Part shown: one piece after another, positions 25,901 through 34,190 of the stretch
Numbering within the stretch: the stretch's first letter is position 1
How the letters are laid out: each line of letters starts with the position of its first letter
From: Sneathiella sp.
GTDB taxonomy: Bacteria > Pseudomonadota > Alphaproteobacteria > Sneathiellales > Sneathiellaceae
Length of the DNA: 34,652 bases
Direction of reading: 5' to 3'
NCBI RefSeq assembly: GCF_029233945.1
Contig: NZ_JARGOQ010000039.1
Coordinates: 1 to 34,652 of the forward strand
The notes under the pieces: model-generated
The model's input: the letters and a program-made list of their open reading frames with translations, nothing else
The model's database searches: none
Told to the model about the DNA's origin: nothing
Made by a program: the position numbers and the translations under genes

Positions 25901-27966
25901 TGTTTGATTTCCTCAATATATTTCAGCGCGCCTGCCTGATCGCCCTTGACGAACAGGGAGTATATTTTCGAAATATCTGCGTCACTTAGGGGTTGCGGGG
26001 TCAGAGACTGAATCTTGGCCTTTATTTTTTCACTCGGGCCCATGGTCAGCACCGCGGCCCGCGCTTTCGGTTTCGCGGCGCTACCGTTCAAATGGGTGCC
26101 ATTCGTCTTGTGCAATGTCGGCGCTTTCATCGGCTCGCGGTAGGGCGGCGTATATTTCTTTGACACCTTGATGTCCGGTGACGGGGTATAGTCCGCCGTC
26201 CTCGTTGTTGGTGCGGCAGGCGGCACCTCTTTTGCCTGGTTTTTCTTGACCTGTACCGTCTGGTTTCCGGGGCCCGGCAATGCTCTTTGGACGCCCTGCA
26301 GCTTCATCATCACGTCATCACGCGGTCCGAATTCCTGCATGATCCCGTCTTTCAGGACGAGAATCTTGTCAACATGCTTCAAAATGTTCGGTCGATGCGC
26401 AATAACGACAATCGTCATGCCTTCGGCGCGGAGGTTATCCATCGCGCGCATCAACGCCGACTCTCCGACACTGTCAAGATTGGCATTCGGTTCATCCAGA
26501 ACGAGAAGACTGGGATTTCCGTAAAGGGCCCGGGCAAGCGCAATACGCTGTCGTTGACCACCGGAAAGTGCCGCACCACCCTCACCGATTTCCGTCTCAT
26601 AGCCCTTGTCCATACGCAAGACCATGTCATGAATACCGGCTTTCTTCGCGGCAGCAATAACAAGTGCCGGGTCCCCGTCATTCATCCGCGCAATATTCTC
26701 ACGAATAGTGCCGGAGAACAGTTCAATATCCTGCGGCAGATATCCGATATATTGACCACGGTCATCCGCGCTCCATTCCGCAACATCCATTTCATCAAGC
26801 CGGGCATGGCCAAAGCGGGGCTTCAGGTTACCGACAAGCAACCGGACGAGAGTCGTTTTGCCGGCGGCCGTCGGCCCAATGATGCCAAGAATCTCGCCCG
26901 GCTCAATCCGGAAGTTGATATTACGGAGGATCGGCTCCTTGGTGTTTGGGTGGGTATAGCTCAAGCCTTCGACCGACACCACGCCTTGCGGACGGGGAAG
27001 CGGCATCAGGTCCGTACCGGGCGGCGGGCTTTGTTCCAGCTGCGCCTTCAGCCGGCTATAGGCCGCGCGCGCACCCAGAAATCCCTTCCAGGAACCAATG
27101 GCCTGCTCAACCGGTGCCAACGCACGCCCCATAATTATGGAGCCGGCAATCATGGCGCCCGGGCTCATCTCGGCCTGAATGACCAGCCAAGCACCCGCGC
27201 CCGTCACCCCGATCTGCAACATTACGCGCACAAATTTGGAGGCTGCCGAGATAACGCCGCCTCGATCGCTTGCCTGCGCCTGCAGCGCGAGAGAATCCGC
27301 GTGACGGGTGTTCCAGCGATTGATCAGCTGGGGCATCATGCCCATCGCCTCGATGACATCGGCATTGCGCGAGGCCGTCTCCGCCTGCTTCATCGCCACC
27401 ATCTGCTGACCGTTTGATTCAGCGAGCAGCTTGCGCGTCGCTCTTTCGTTGATGATCCCCAGCGTCAGCAGAATGGCCGCGCCGATAAGGGCAATCCAGC
27501 CCAAGACCGGGTGCAGCAGGAACATGACGCCGAGGAAAATCGGCGCAAAAGGCGCATCCAGGATGGGGAAGATACCAGGGCCGGTCAGGAAAGACCGGAA
27601 ATTACCGAGATCACGAAGAGCCTGGATACTGGCCTCCCGCCCTGTAGTCAATGTCGACATAATGCTCGCGGTGAGCGCCGCACCCCCTATCTGGCTATCC
27701 AGCCAGCGGCTCATTCGCACAAGGATGAAGGTACGAACCCCTTCCAGCAGCGCCATGGTTAACAAAGCAAGGCCGGCGATCAGCATCAATAGCACAAGCG
27801 TGTCGGTATTGCGGCTGGTGATGACCCTGTCAAACACCTGCATCATAAATAAGGGAGCCGTTAACATCAGCAGATTAATGGCAAGGCCAAAAACCGCCAG
27901 GATTATGAAGACCCGGGAACATTTATCCAAAGTTTCCTTCAGAAGCGGGTTATTCTGTATGCTCAC
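25897..27966 (-). CDS. PrtD-family type I secretion ABC permease/ATPase with C-terminal extension
   Basis: Inner-membrane exporter energising type I secretion. The 689-residue protein has an N-terminal transmembrane domain of about six helices (20-300), then an ATPase domain. The ATPase shows Walker A GPTAAGKTT (about 363-371), signature LSGGQRQRIALARAL (near 467), Walker B LLVLDEPNA (near 485) and the switch His in IAHRP (near 520). There is no peptidase C39 domain, fitting non-cleaved C-terminal-signal substrates. Residues ~562-689 are extra relative to the family (about 560-590 residues): a Pro/Lys/Thr-rich linker and a final predicted helical segment. The start is GTG, supported by AGAGGAA just upstream. 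It is the first gene of the leftward secretion-glycosyltransferase unit. Confidence 0.95.
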   Translation of the reverse strand: MSIQNNPLLKETLDKCSRVFIILAVFGLAINLLMLTAPLFMMQVFDRVITSRNTDTLVLLMLIAGLALLTMALLEGVRTFILVRMSRWLDSQIGGAALTASIMSTLTTGREASIQALRDLGNFRSFLTGPGIFPILDAPFAPIFLGVMFLLHPVLGWIALIGAAILLTLGIINERATRKLLAESNGQQMVAMKQAETASRNADVIEAMGMMPQLINRWNTRHADSLALQAQASDRGGVISAASKFVRVMLQIGVTGAGAWLVIQAEMSPGAMIAGSIIMGRALAPVEQAIGSWKGFLGARAAYSRLKAQLEQSPPPGTDLMPLPRPQGVVSVEGLSYTHPNTKEPILRNINFRIEPGEILGIIGPTAAGKTTLVRLLVGNLKPRFGHARLDEMDVAEWSADDRGQYIGYLPQDIELFSGTIRENIARMNDGDPALVIAAAKKAGIHDMVLRMDKGYETEIGEGGAALSGGQRQRIALARALYGNPSLLVLDEPNANLDSVGESALMRAMDNLRAEGMTIVVIAHRPNILKHVDKILVLKDGIMQEFGPRDDVMMKLQGVQRALPGPGNQTVQVKKNQAKEVPPAAPTTRTADYTPSPDIKVSKKYTPPYREPMKAPTLHKTNGTHLNGSAAKPKARAAVLTMGPSEKIKAKIQSLTPQPLSDADISKIYSLFVKGDQAGALKYIEEIKQ

Positions 27967-28256
27967 ACGTTCCTCTATAAGTCTTAACCAGCTCTAGCTG
28001 GATCATATTGATTGACAGCGTCTTTGCCAATGCCCGATGGTCCTTCATCGTACATAAAAATGCTGAAATAAGGATTAAAATATTAACTGATAAAACGTCC
28101 AAACTCAGGGTGTTGTGATATCACCGTAGCAAGGAGCGTACAAACTAATGTTGCATTATGGCCATTTTTAGGGAAATACTGGAAAAAAATATGGCGTTAC
28201 CCTTAGAAATAGCGGAAATGCTGTGTTACAAAGCGTTATTGTAGATTTTAACCAAC

Positions 28257-28274
28257 TCTGATAATCATATCAGA
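28257..28274. promoter_or_regulatory. Inverted repeat before the Wza-like gene
   Basis: TCTGATA-atca-TATCAGA has perfect seven-base arms and ends 29 bases before the GTG start. It lies where an operator or leader hairpin would affect transcription or translation of the export gene. Confidence 0.45.
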
Positions 28275-28288
28275 AGCTTTTTGACTAA

Positions 28289-28296
28289 GGGGGAGG
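28289..28296 (+). promoter_or_regulatory. Shine-Dalgarno site setting a GTG start
   Basis: GGGGGAGG lies seven bases before the GTG at 28,304. This is an unusually strong site and fixes that start for the export lipoprotein. Confidence 0.8.
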
Positions 28297-28303
28297 CACT
28301 TAC

Positions 28304-28936
28304 GTGTTTACACTTCTAAAGATAAAGTCCGTCGCCATCCGGACAATCTTGGTTTCACTGGCACTGTTTGTTTCAGCCTGTGCGGCGCAAAATCAGGCTG
28401 CCTCGGATGCACCTGCTTCCTTGGGCACCGCGCCCCAGTATGTTATTGGACCACAGGATGAGCTGGATGTTTTCGTCTGGCAGAATCCGGATCTTTCCGT
28501 CACTGTTCCGGTTCGTCCCGACGGTCGTATCTCCACGCCGCTGGTTGACGACATGATGGCGGCGTCCAAAACCTCTCAGGAGTTGGCGCGTGATATCGAA
28601 AAATCCCTCGCCAAATATGTGAAGGACCCGCTGGTAACCGTAACGGTCAAATCCTTTAATGGCCCGTATGATCAGCAGATTCGCATCGTTGGTCAGGCTG
28701 CGGAACCCAAAGCTATTCCTTATCGCAACGACATGACGGTTCTTGATGCCATCATCGCCGTTGGTGGCATGACTGAATTTGCCGCTGGTAACCGTGCTGT
28801 TATCGTTCGCAATGAAGAAGGTGAAAAGAAATCCTATAACGTTCGCCTTGATGACCTGATTATAGATGGTGATGTGTCGGCGAACGTACCATTGTTGCCC
28901 GGCGATATTCTCATCATCCCGCAAAGCTGGTTCTAG
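28304..28936 (+). CDS. Wza-like polysaccharide export lipoprotein (PEP-CTERM/EpsE type)
   Basis: Outer-membrane polysaccharide export protein. The 210-residue product has a lipoprotein signal: basic N-terminus, hydrophobic 13-24 and lipobox VSAC with Cys26. A poly-export domain follows (about 39-115; YVIGPQDELDVFVWQNPDLS, VRPDGRISTPLVDD), then a single SLBB domain (about 120-205; IRIVGQAAEPKAIPYRNDMT, VLDAIIAVGG, LLPGDILIIPQSWF). It is much shorter than E. coli Wza (about 380) and matches the compact export proteins of exosortase-associated exopolysaccharide loci. It lacks the C-terminal membrane helix of Wza, so the channel must be completed otherwise; the beta-barrel encoded 62 bases downstream is a candidate partner. 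Confidence 0.93.
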   Translation: MFTLLKIKSVAIRTILVSLALFVSACAAQNQAASDAPASLGTAPQYVIGPQDELDVFVWQNPDLSVTVPVRPDGRISTPLVDDMMAASKTSQELARDIEKSLAKYVKDPLVTVTVKSFNGPYDQQIRIVGQAAEPKAIPYRNDMTVLDAIIAVGGMTEFAAGNRAVIVRNEEGEKKSYNVRLDDLIIDGDVSANVPLLPGDILIIPQSWF

Positions 28937-28942
28937 GATTGG

Positions 28943-28966
28943 CGGCAATTTCGATTGCCGTTTGTT
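28943..28966 (+). terminator. Hairpin between export gene and OMP gene (attenuator candidate)
   Basis: CGGCAAT-TTCG-ATTGCCG has a seven-base-pair stem with a stable UUCG-type tetraloop, followed by TTTGTTG. The T run is short, so partial termination or mRNA 3'-end protection within the operon is more likely than a full stop. Confidence 0.6.
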
Positions 28967-28998
28967 GAGGGTGGAATCAAATAGAAGGTAGTCGCATT

Positions 28999-30465
28999 GT
29001 GCTAAATGCAAACCAGCTAGTTTTCGGGAAAAAATCATGCATGTCGTTGGCGGTCGGGTGTATCGTCGTCGGCGGGATGCTGGTTTCGTCCGGAAACGCC
29101 CGGGCCGCAGAATGGATGTTCAGTCCTTATATCGGTTTGGGTGAAACATATACGGATAATGCTTTCGGCACTTCTTCAGACAGAAAAGACGATTTTGTAA
29201 CAAACCTGAATGCCGGATTTACGATTGAAGGTGTCGGACGGCGTCTACAACTCACTGCTGCATATGACCTTGGTTACGATATGTATGCGGAGTATTCGGA
29301 TTTGAACGGATTTACGCATAACTTGCTGGCGTCCGCAAATTCCGAGTTGTTGGAGGATCACCTGTTCCTCGATACGGAAATCGCCATAACCCAGGAACGT
29401 TTCTCCAGCGACGGGGATACATCCTTTTCTGACCGGACGACATCCGGCGACAGCACGCGTGTGCTGAACACGCGGATCAGCCCCTATTATCAACATGATT
29501 TTGGCGGCTTTGCGACCGGTATCGCCCGTTATACCCACAGCATGGTCACGTTTACTGACACAAATTCCGACATTGCCTCGACAGAACCGTCGGATACACA
29601 AACCAATCGGGTTGACCTCAGCTTGCTGAGCGGGCGCGCATTTTCCCGGACGAAATGGGCAGCGGAAGCCTTCGCCCTCGACAACCAGGTAAATGACGGG
29701 GATGATTTCAAGCGCGCCACCTTCAAGGGCTCGGGCCAGATGCCGATCAATCGGTATATTGCTCTGCTCGCATCGGCGGGCTGGGATGAGTTCGACGGAG
29801 AGAATATAGACAACGATCAAATCAGCGGTGCCTTTTACAGCGGTGGTGTCCGATTAACACCAGGGCCGAGAACTGATTTAAGCGTTCAGGTCGGCCACCG
29901 CTTCGGCGGTGGCATTGTAGATGCGGACTTGACCTACCTGATCTCTAGCGAAGCAAGCATTATTGCCGGATATCATGTTGATGTCGCTGGTTCAGGAGGT
30001 GATGCGTTTGCCAATACCGCTGTTCTGGATACCAACGGTCGTCTCGTTAATCCGAACTATTTCCCGGGTGGCTACACGGATGCCATTACCAAGTCAAAAA
30101 CAGCGTCCATCGGATTGACCGGGGAAAAGGGCCGCAATACATATACAGCCTCTGCCAGCTATATCACTCGCGATTTTCTGAGCGATGGCACAGACGAAGA
30201 GGTTGTTTCCTTTGACGGCAGCTACTCCAGACAGCTATCGCGGCGACTTGAATGGTCTCTGCTTGGCGGGTATGCGGAAATTCTGGATTCCCAAGTTTCA
30301 GGCGGTAAGGAAACAGCCTATTACGGGCAGACCGGAGTTAATTACCAGTTCACTGCAACTCTAATCGGGTCGCTTTCCTACGGCTACTACAATCGGGATG
30401 CCGAATCCGATATCGATGATCTTCGGGAAAATACGGTTTCCGTCTCTGTTCGGAAAGAATTTTAA
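28999..30465 (+). CDS. Outer-membrane beta-barrel protein, PEP-CTERM-system associated
   Basis: A 488-residue outer-membrane protein. The GTG start gives a signal peptide with a Lys-Lys n-region, hydrophobic core and ARA cleavage site around residue 36. The in-frame ATG at 29,041 would leave no basic residue, so GTG is preferred. The mature protein is made of alternating amphipathic strands separated by short polar loops, beginning WMFSPYIGLGETYTDNAFGTSSDRKDDFVTNLNAGF. It ends in ENTVSVSVRKEF, with the terminal Phe recognised by the BAM machinery. This resembles the TIGR03016-type barrels of exosortase exopolysaccharide loci. It is probably co-transcribed with the Wza-like gene and may help move the polymer through the outer membrane; the exact role is unknown. 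Confidence 0.85.
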   Translation: MLNANQLVFGKKSCMSLAVGCIVVGGMLVSSGNARAAEWMFSPYIGLGETYTDNAFGTSSDRKDDFVTNLNAGFTIEGVGRRLQLTAAYDLGYDMYAEYSDLNGFTHNLLASANSELLEDHLFLDTEIAITQERFSSDGDTSFSDRTTSGDSTRVLNTRISPYYQHDFGGFATGIARYTHSMVTFTDTNSDIASTEPSDTQTNRVDLSLLSGRAFSRTKWAAEAFALDNQVNDGDDFKRATFKGSGQMPINRYIALLASAGWDEFDGENIDNDQISGAFYSGGVRLTPGPRTDLSVQVGHRFGGGIVDADLTYLISSEASIIAGYHVDVAGSGGDAFANTAVLDTNGRLVNPNYFPGGYTDAITKSKTASIGLTGEKGRNTYTASASYITRDFLSDGTDEEVVSFDGSYSRQLSRRLEWSLLGGYAEILDSQVSGGKETAYYGQTGVNYQFTATLIGSLSYGYYNRDAESDIDDLRENTVSVSVRKEF

Positions 30466-30533
30466 GTCCTACGCAGCGCCCGGAGTAAATTTGCGGTTTT
30501 CCCGCCAAACACTTCGGACGTTGCGCATTTACC

Positions 30534-31484
30534 TTAACCGTTTGAGCGCAGCTTCTTGGCGATCAGCTTTGCAAGCTCCTTATCATGAATAACAAGAGCG
30601 GGCTGCTCTTGTTCTACTTCCTCTTTTGACTGAACCGGCAATCGGCGTGTTTCTTCAGCCCCTTTCGGCGTGCCTACATCAAAAATACCGTGAGTCTGCT
30701 TGTCGCGGATCACTTCATCGACAATGCCGCCGTCGATTTCAGGCGCCATCCGCGCAAACCCATATACCAGGCAGGTATCAGCGAGAATATTGATAATCCG
30801 GGGGATACCACGGCTCGCTTCGAACAGCTTTTCGCAGGCATCCATGGTGAACAACGGCAGATCGCGCCCCGCAGTGGAAAGACGGTGTTTGATATAGGCG
30901 TCGATATCTTCTGCGGTCAATGGCGCCAGATGAAAGTCTGAGGCAATACGCTGTGCGAACTGGGTCAGCTCAGGCGCCTGCAACAACCCTTTCAACTGCG
31001 GCTGGCCCACCAGGATCAGCTGCAGGAGCTGGTCGTTATCGGCATTGATATTGGAAAGAAGTCGTAGCTGTTCCAGAAGCTTAGGGCCCAGATTCTGTGC
31101 CTCATCAACGATCAGGATTGTCCGGCGTCCCTCCGCATATTCGCGGATCAGGAATTGCTGTAACTCATCATGCAGGCCGACATGGGATTTGCCTTCATAC
31201 GCCTGACCAAAGGCCATCAGAACCCATTGCAGCAGATCCCCGTCCTGAATATTGGATACCAGACCGACCGTGAAGTCTTCATCCAATCGGTCAAGAAGAT
31301 GGCGGATTAGAGTCGTCTTCCCGCAGCCGATTTCACCGGTAACAACCGTAAAGCCCGCCCGGTTCATCACGCCATACTCAAGCATTGAATAGGCTAGGGA
31401 ATGACTGTGCCCCCAATAGAGATAATTTGGATCGGGCAGGATAGAAAAGGGTTTCTGGTCGAGTCCGTAAAATTCTCTATACAT
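30534..31484 (-). CDS. ExeA-like AAA ATPase, XrtA/PEP-CTERM-associated
   Basis: A 316-residue cytosolic or membrane-associated ATPase. The N-terminus MYREFYGLDQKPFSILPDP and the downstream YLYWGHSHSLAYSMLEYGV are typical of the ExeA/GspA-like family found in exosortase exopolysaccharide loci. Walker A is GEIGCGKTT (50-58), Walker B is ILIVDEAQNL (123-132), and the sensor region LILVGQPQL follows. The C-terminal ~75 residues are polar and end KLIAKKLRSNG. It lies 53 bases after the TPR lipoprotein gene on the same strand and converges with the OMP gene, 68 bases apart. It probably energises or regulates assembly of the export machinery, by analogy with neighbours in known loci. Confidence 0.9.
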   Translation of the reverse strand: MYREFYGLDQKPFSILPDPNYLYWGHSHSLAYSMLEYGVMNRAGFTVVTGEIGCGKTTLIRHLLDRLDEDFTVGLVSNIQDGDLLQWVLMAFGQAYEGKSHVGLHDELQQFLIREYAEGRRTILIVDEAQNLGPKLLEQLRLLSNINADNDQLLQLILVGQPQLKGLLQAPELTQFAQRIASDFHLAPLTAEDIDAYIKHRLSTAGRDLPLFTMDACEKLFEASRGIPRIINILADTCLVYGFARMAPEIDGGIVDEVIRDKQTHGIFDVGTPKGAEETRRLPVQSKEEVEQEQPALVIHDKELAKLIAKKLRSNG

Positions 31485-31537
31485 CTATAATTGCCTTCAC
31501 CCGTGGTTTCACATTAATAAAAAAATATCGTTTCAAA

Positions 31538-33973
31538 TCAGTTTGTTTTGGGTCTTGCGCGCAGCTCGGAAAGCGTCTTTTCCGCATCCCTAATCTGTGA
31601 AAACGGTTGCGACTTGCCAAGTGTTACCGCTTGATCAAGCTCCCTGATCGCATTGTTACGATTTCCTTCCGCCTTATAGGCCATCCCGAGATGATAACGG
31701 AGGACTGCTACATTCGGCTCATTATCGACAGCGCTTCGGAGCAACGGGGTGGCCATATTATATTCGCCCCGCAAATAATGAAGCCAGCCTAATGTGTCCT
31801 GAAAATATGGGACTTTCGAGTTTCGAAAGCGCTTCGCCAGAGAGTAAGCCCACAGCAATGCATCTTCATTCTCTGCATGCTCAGCGATCAGGCTGGCGAG
31901 GTTGTTAACCACAATGTCCGAGTTCGGCCTCTCATCAAGTAGCTTTTCATAAGTCTCAATGGCATCAGAATAGTTGCCATTGGATTCATAAACACTCGCT
32001 TGGATCATATTAAGCATAAATCCATCTGGAATTGCCTTCAGCCCCTCACTCAGCACGTCCCCGGCGTCTTTCTTTTCCCCGGTCGCCAGAAAATGTTTCG
32101 CAAGGATGACGTAACCCGTCTCTTCCTGTGGATCACCGGCAATAGCATCCCGAATCAGCTTGATCGCCTCTTCCGGCTCGTTCTTGCGGAACTTGATTTC
32201 GGCCAGAAGTCGACTGGCGAGATAATTTCTTTGGCTGCTGGCAAGAACATCGCTGAGGAAGGTTTCCGCCTTTTCGATATCGCCGTCCCGAAGATATGCC
32301 TGAACCAGCGACTGCATCGCTTGCCCGGCTTCAGGTGCTATTGCATAAGCCTTCTCGAACGCACTCCGGCTCTCTTCCAGATTTTGTAAACCCGCTAACG
32401 CCGCACCGCTTATCTGATATCCCGCTGAATCCGTTGCATTCAGGGCCAGCAGCCGGTCCGCCAGCTCTTCCGCCGCGATCCAGTCTTGCTTCCTCAGCTT
32501 GACCTCGGCCAGCAGTTTGAGAATGTTCGTTTCGTTCGGGTTCTTCACCGCCAGCTTTTCAAGCAGCCGATCCGCCCGTTGTAACTCTCCGTGACGAATA
32601 AAAAACTGGGCATAGACCATACCGACGCGGGGCGACTCATTACTGAACCGGTACGCAGCAGCGAAGCGATCCTCTGCCAGGTCCAGGCTGCCACTGATTT
32701 CATGGGCCTTGGCAAGCAACAAGGCAGCGCGCGCGGACCGCGGCTGCTGCCAGATGGAGGAGCGCAGATTTGCAATCGCCGTGTCTATCTCGCCCGCATC
32801 GATTTGCATCGCGCCGATAAGGATCAGCGCATCGGTGTTGGTCGGATCAATGTCCAGGACAATTTGGGTCAGGTTTTCCGCTTCCTCCAAATCGCCGCGG
32901 GTGAAATGAAGTTGCGCCAGTTTGTTTCTGGCGATGATTTCATCTTCAACTGTTCGAGCACGGTCAATGATGGAGCCCAGAATAACCATCGCCCTTTCAT
33001 CATCATTCTCGGCTTCCGCAAGTGCCGCTAACGCAAAACGATAATCGACAGCATCTGGATATTTCTCAATCAGTTGCTCCAGCTCGAGAGCGGCGGCGGC
33101 ATCCCCTTTCGCCGATTTAACAAACCGGACCACGTCCAGATTGGCGGAAACGTCTTCCGGATTTTCCGCTGCAATCCGGCGAATTTCTTTTTCCGCCTCG
33201 TCCTTCCGGTCAATTTTCATATAGTAACGAACAAGGCTCTTACGAAAAGCCGTGTTTTCCGGATTGTCAGCAATGAGCTGCGAGAACACCTCAATAATTT
33301 CTTCCGACCGGTCGAGATTCTCCAGCGCGCGGATTTTAACGACCTGCAGCTGGGCATTGCCCTTGTTATGCACAAGGCCGTCATCAAGAATCTTAACAGC
33401 CGCGGCGGGATTCCCGGAGGAGAGTTTTTCCGCAGAGAGAATAAGAATTGCGTCAATGTTTGACGGATCTATTTCGAGGGCCTTGTTCGCGGCTGCGATG
33501 GCGCCCGTTTTATCGCCCAAGCGGAACATGACCGCAGATTTCAGGGCCAGCGCTTCGGAATTATCCGGCGCGAGCTCCATGACGAGGTCGCTGGTTTCCA
33601 GCGCATCCTCCAGCTTTCCCGACAGCAGCATAATCTTGCCATAGCGCACCTGCGCCTTCAAATGCTTCGGGTCAATCTCGATCGCCTTGAGGATATCGCC
33701 CGCATATTTCCGCCAGTCTCCTTCGTTCTCCTCGACGAGAGCGAGACCGTACCAGCCATCTGCGTAATTTTCCTTGAGTTGCAGGGCGTTGCGAAATTCA
33801 ATGCCCGCCTTAACGAAGTTGTCCTGCTCCACAAAAGCCATTCCGGCCGCGAAGTGAGCCTGCGCCTTTTCCTCCGGCGTATCACAGGCGGCGAGGGTGA
33901 AAAGGATGATCGCCAACGCGACAACGCTTGTCAGTTGTGACTTAAAACACGCGAATTTACTTCCAAGCGCCAT
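31538..33973 (-). CDS. PrsT-like TPR lipoprotein
   Basis: An 811-residue exported protein. Its lipoprotein signal has a hydrophobic core at 15-27 and lipobox LAAC with Cys30, and the mature part begins CDTPEEKAQAHFAAGMAFVEQDNF. The remainder is nearly continuous tetratricopeptide repeats of about 34 residues (e.g. IEFRNALQLKENYADGWYGL, AIAAANKALEIDPSNIDAIL, YGLAL), consistent with a superhelical scaffold. The closest family by layout is the PrsT/PEP-CTERM TPR lipoprotein of exosortase exopolysaccharide loci (about 800-930 residues). AAGG seven bases before the ATG supports the start. It is the first gene of a leftward pair with the ExeA-like ATPase and probably organises the polysaccharide assembly complex at the envelope. 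Confidence 0.85.
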   Translation of the reverse strand: MALGSKFACFKSQLTSVVALAIILFTLAACDTPEEKAQAHFAAGMAFVEQDNFVKAGIEFRNALQLKENYADGWYGLALVEENEGDWRKYAGDILKAIEIDPKHLKAQVRYGKIMLLSGKLEDALETSDLVMELAPDNSEALALKSAVMFRLGDKTGAIAAANKALEIDPSNIDAILILSAEKLSSGNPAAAVKILDDGLVHNKGNAQLQVVKIRALENLDRSEEIIEVFSQLIADNPENTAFRKSLVRYYMKIDRKDEAEKEIRRIAAENPEDVSANLDVVRFVKSAKGDAAAALELEQLIEKYPDAVDYRFALAALAEAENDDERAMVILGSIIDRARTVEDEIIARNKLAQLHFTRGDLEEAENLTQIVLDIDPTNTDALILIGAMQIDAGEIDTAIANLRSSIWQQPRSARAALLLAKAHEISGSLDLAEDRFAAAYRFSNESPRVGMVYAQFFIRHGELQRADRLLEKLAVKNPNETNILKLLAEVKLRKQDWIAAEELADRLLALNATDSAGYQISGAALAGLQNLEESRSAFEKAYAIAPEAGQAMQSLVQAYLRDGDIEKAETFLSDVLASSQRNYLASRLLAEIKFRKNEPEEAIKLIRDAIAGDPQEETGYVILAKHFLATGEKKDAGDVLSEGLKAIPDGFMLNMIQASVYESNGNYSDAIETYEKLLDERPNSDIVVNNLASLIAEHAENEDALLWAYSLAKRFRNSKVPYFQDTLGWLHYLRGEYNMATPLLRSAVDNEPNVAVLRYHLGMAYKAEGNRNNAIRELDQAVTLGKSQPFSQIRDAEKTLSELRARPKTN

Positions 33974-34190
33974 TGCCTAACCTTTTATCCCTTTTTCTCA
34001 TATAAACCGAGTTACCAGTATTACACATATATGCAACGAATTGTGGCTTCAAATGCTCAATTTTATTGCACTGCCGCAAATCCCCTCAACCGGCGAGAAA
34101 GACAAATTCGCAGGCTGGATCTCTATAGATATCCAATTTATCCCTGATTTCTCAAAATATGCTTAATGGTTTAGCCAATGTCGCCGGCAT
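33974..34190. promoter_or_regulatory. Promoter region of the TPR-ATPase unit
   Basis: 217 bases between the GT28-type gene and the TPR gene, both leftward. It should contain the TPR promoter. A possible sigma-54-like site near 34,030-34,050 has the wrong spacing and was not accepted. No terminator hairpin is evident. Confidence 0.35.

Larger units (their letters stand above)
27967..28303. promoter_or_regulatory. Divergent control region, secretion unit / EPS export unit
   Basis: 337 bases separate the leftward type I secretion genes from the rightward export genes. It contains three dyads: CCAGCT-ct-AGCTGG (27,988-28,001), GTGATATCAC (28,115-28,124) and TCTGATA-atca-TATCAGA (28,257-28,274). 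I could not fix -35/-10 boxes or a sigma-54 site. Confidence 0.5.

Noticed and set aside
26287..27417. 376-codon rightward open frame inside the ABC transporter gene
   Set aside because: Antisense to the conserved ATPase and membrane domains; composition is Arg/His-rich without family features.
14605..28264. Word CTGATAAT recurring in three intergenic regions
   Set aside because: Short and A/T-rich, with varying orientation and context; not enough for a shared operator.
34030..34050. Possible sigma-54 promoter before the TPR gene (GCCAC ... TTGCA on the leftward strand)
   Set aside because: The -24 GG is absent and the spacing to the GC element is one base too long.
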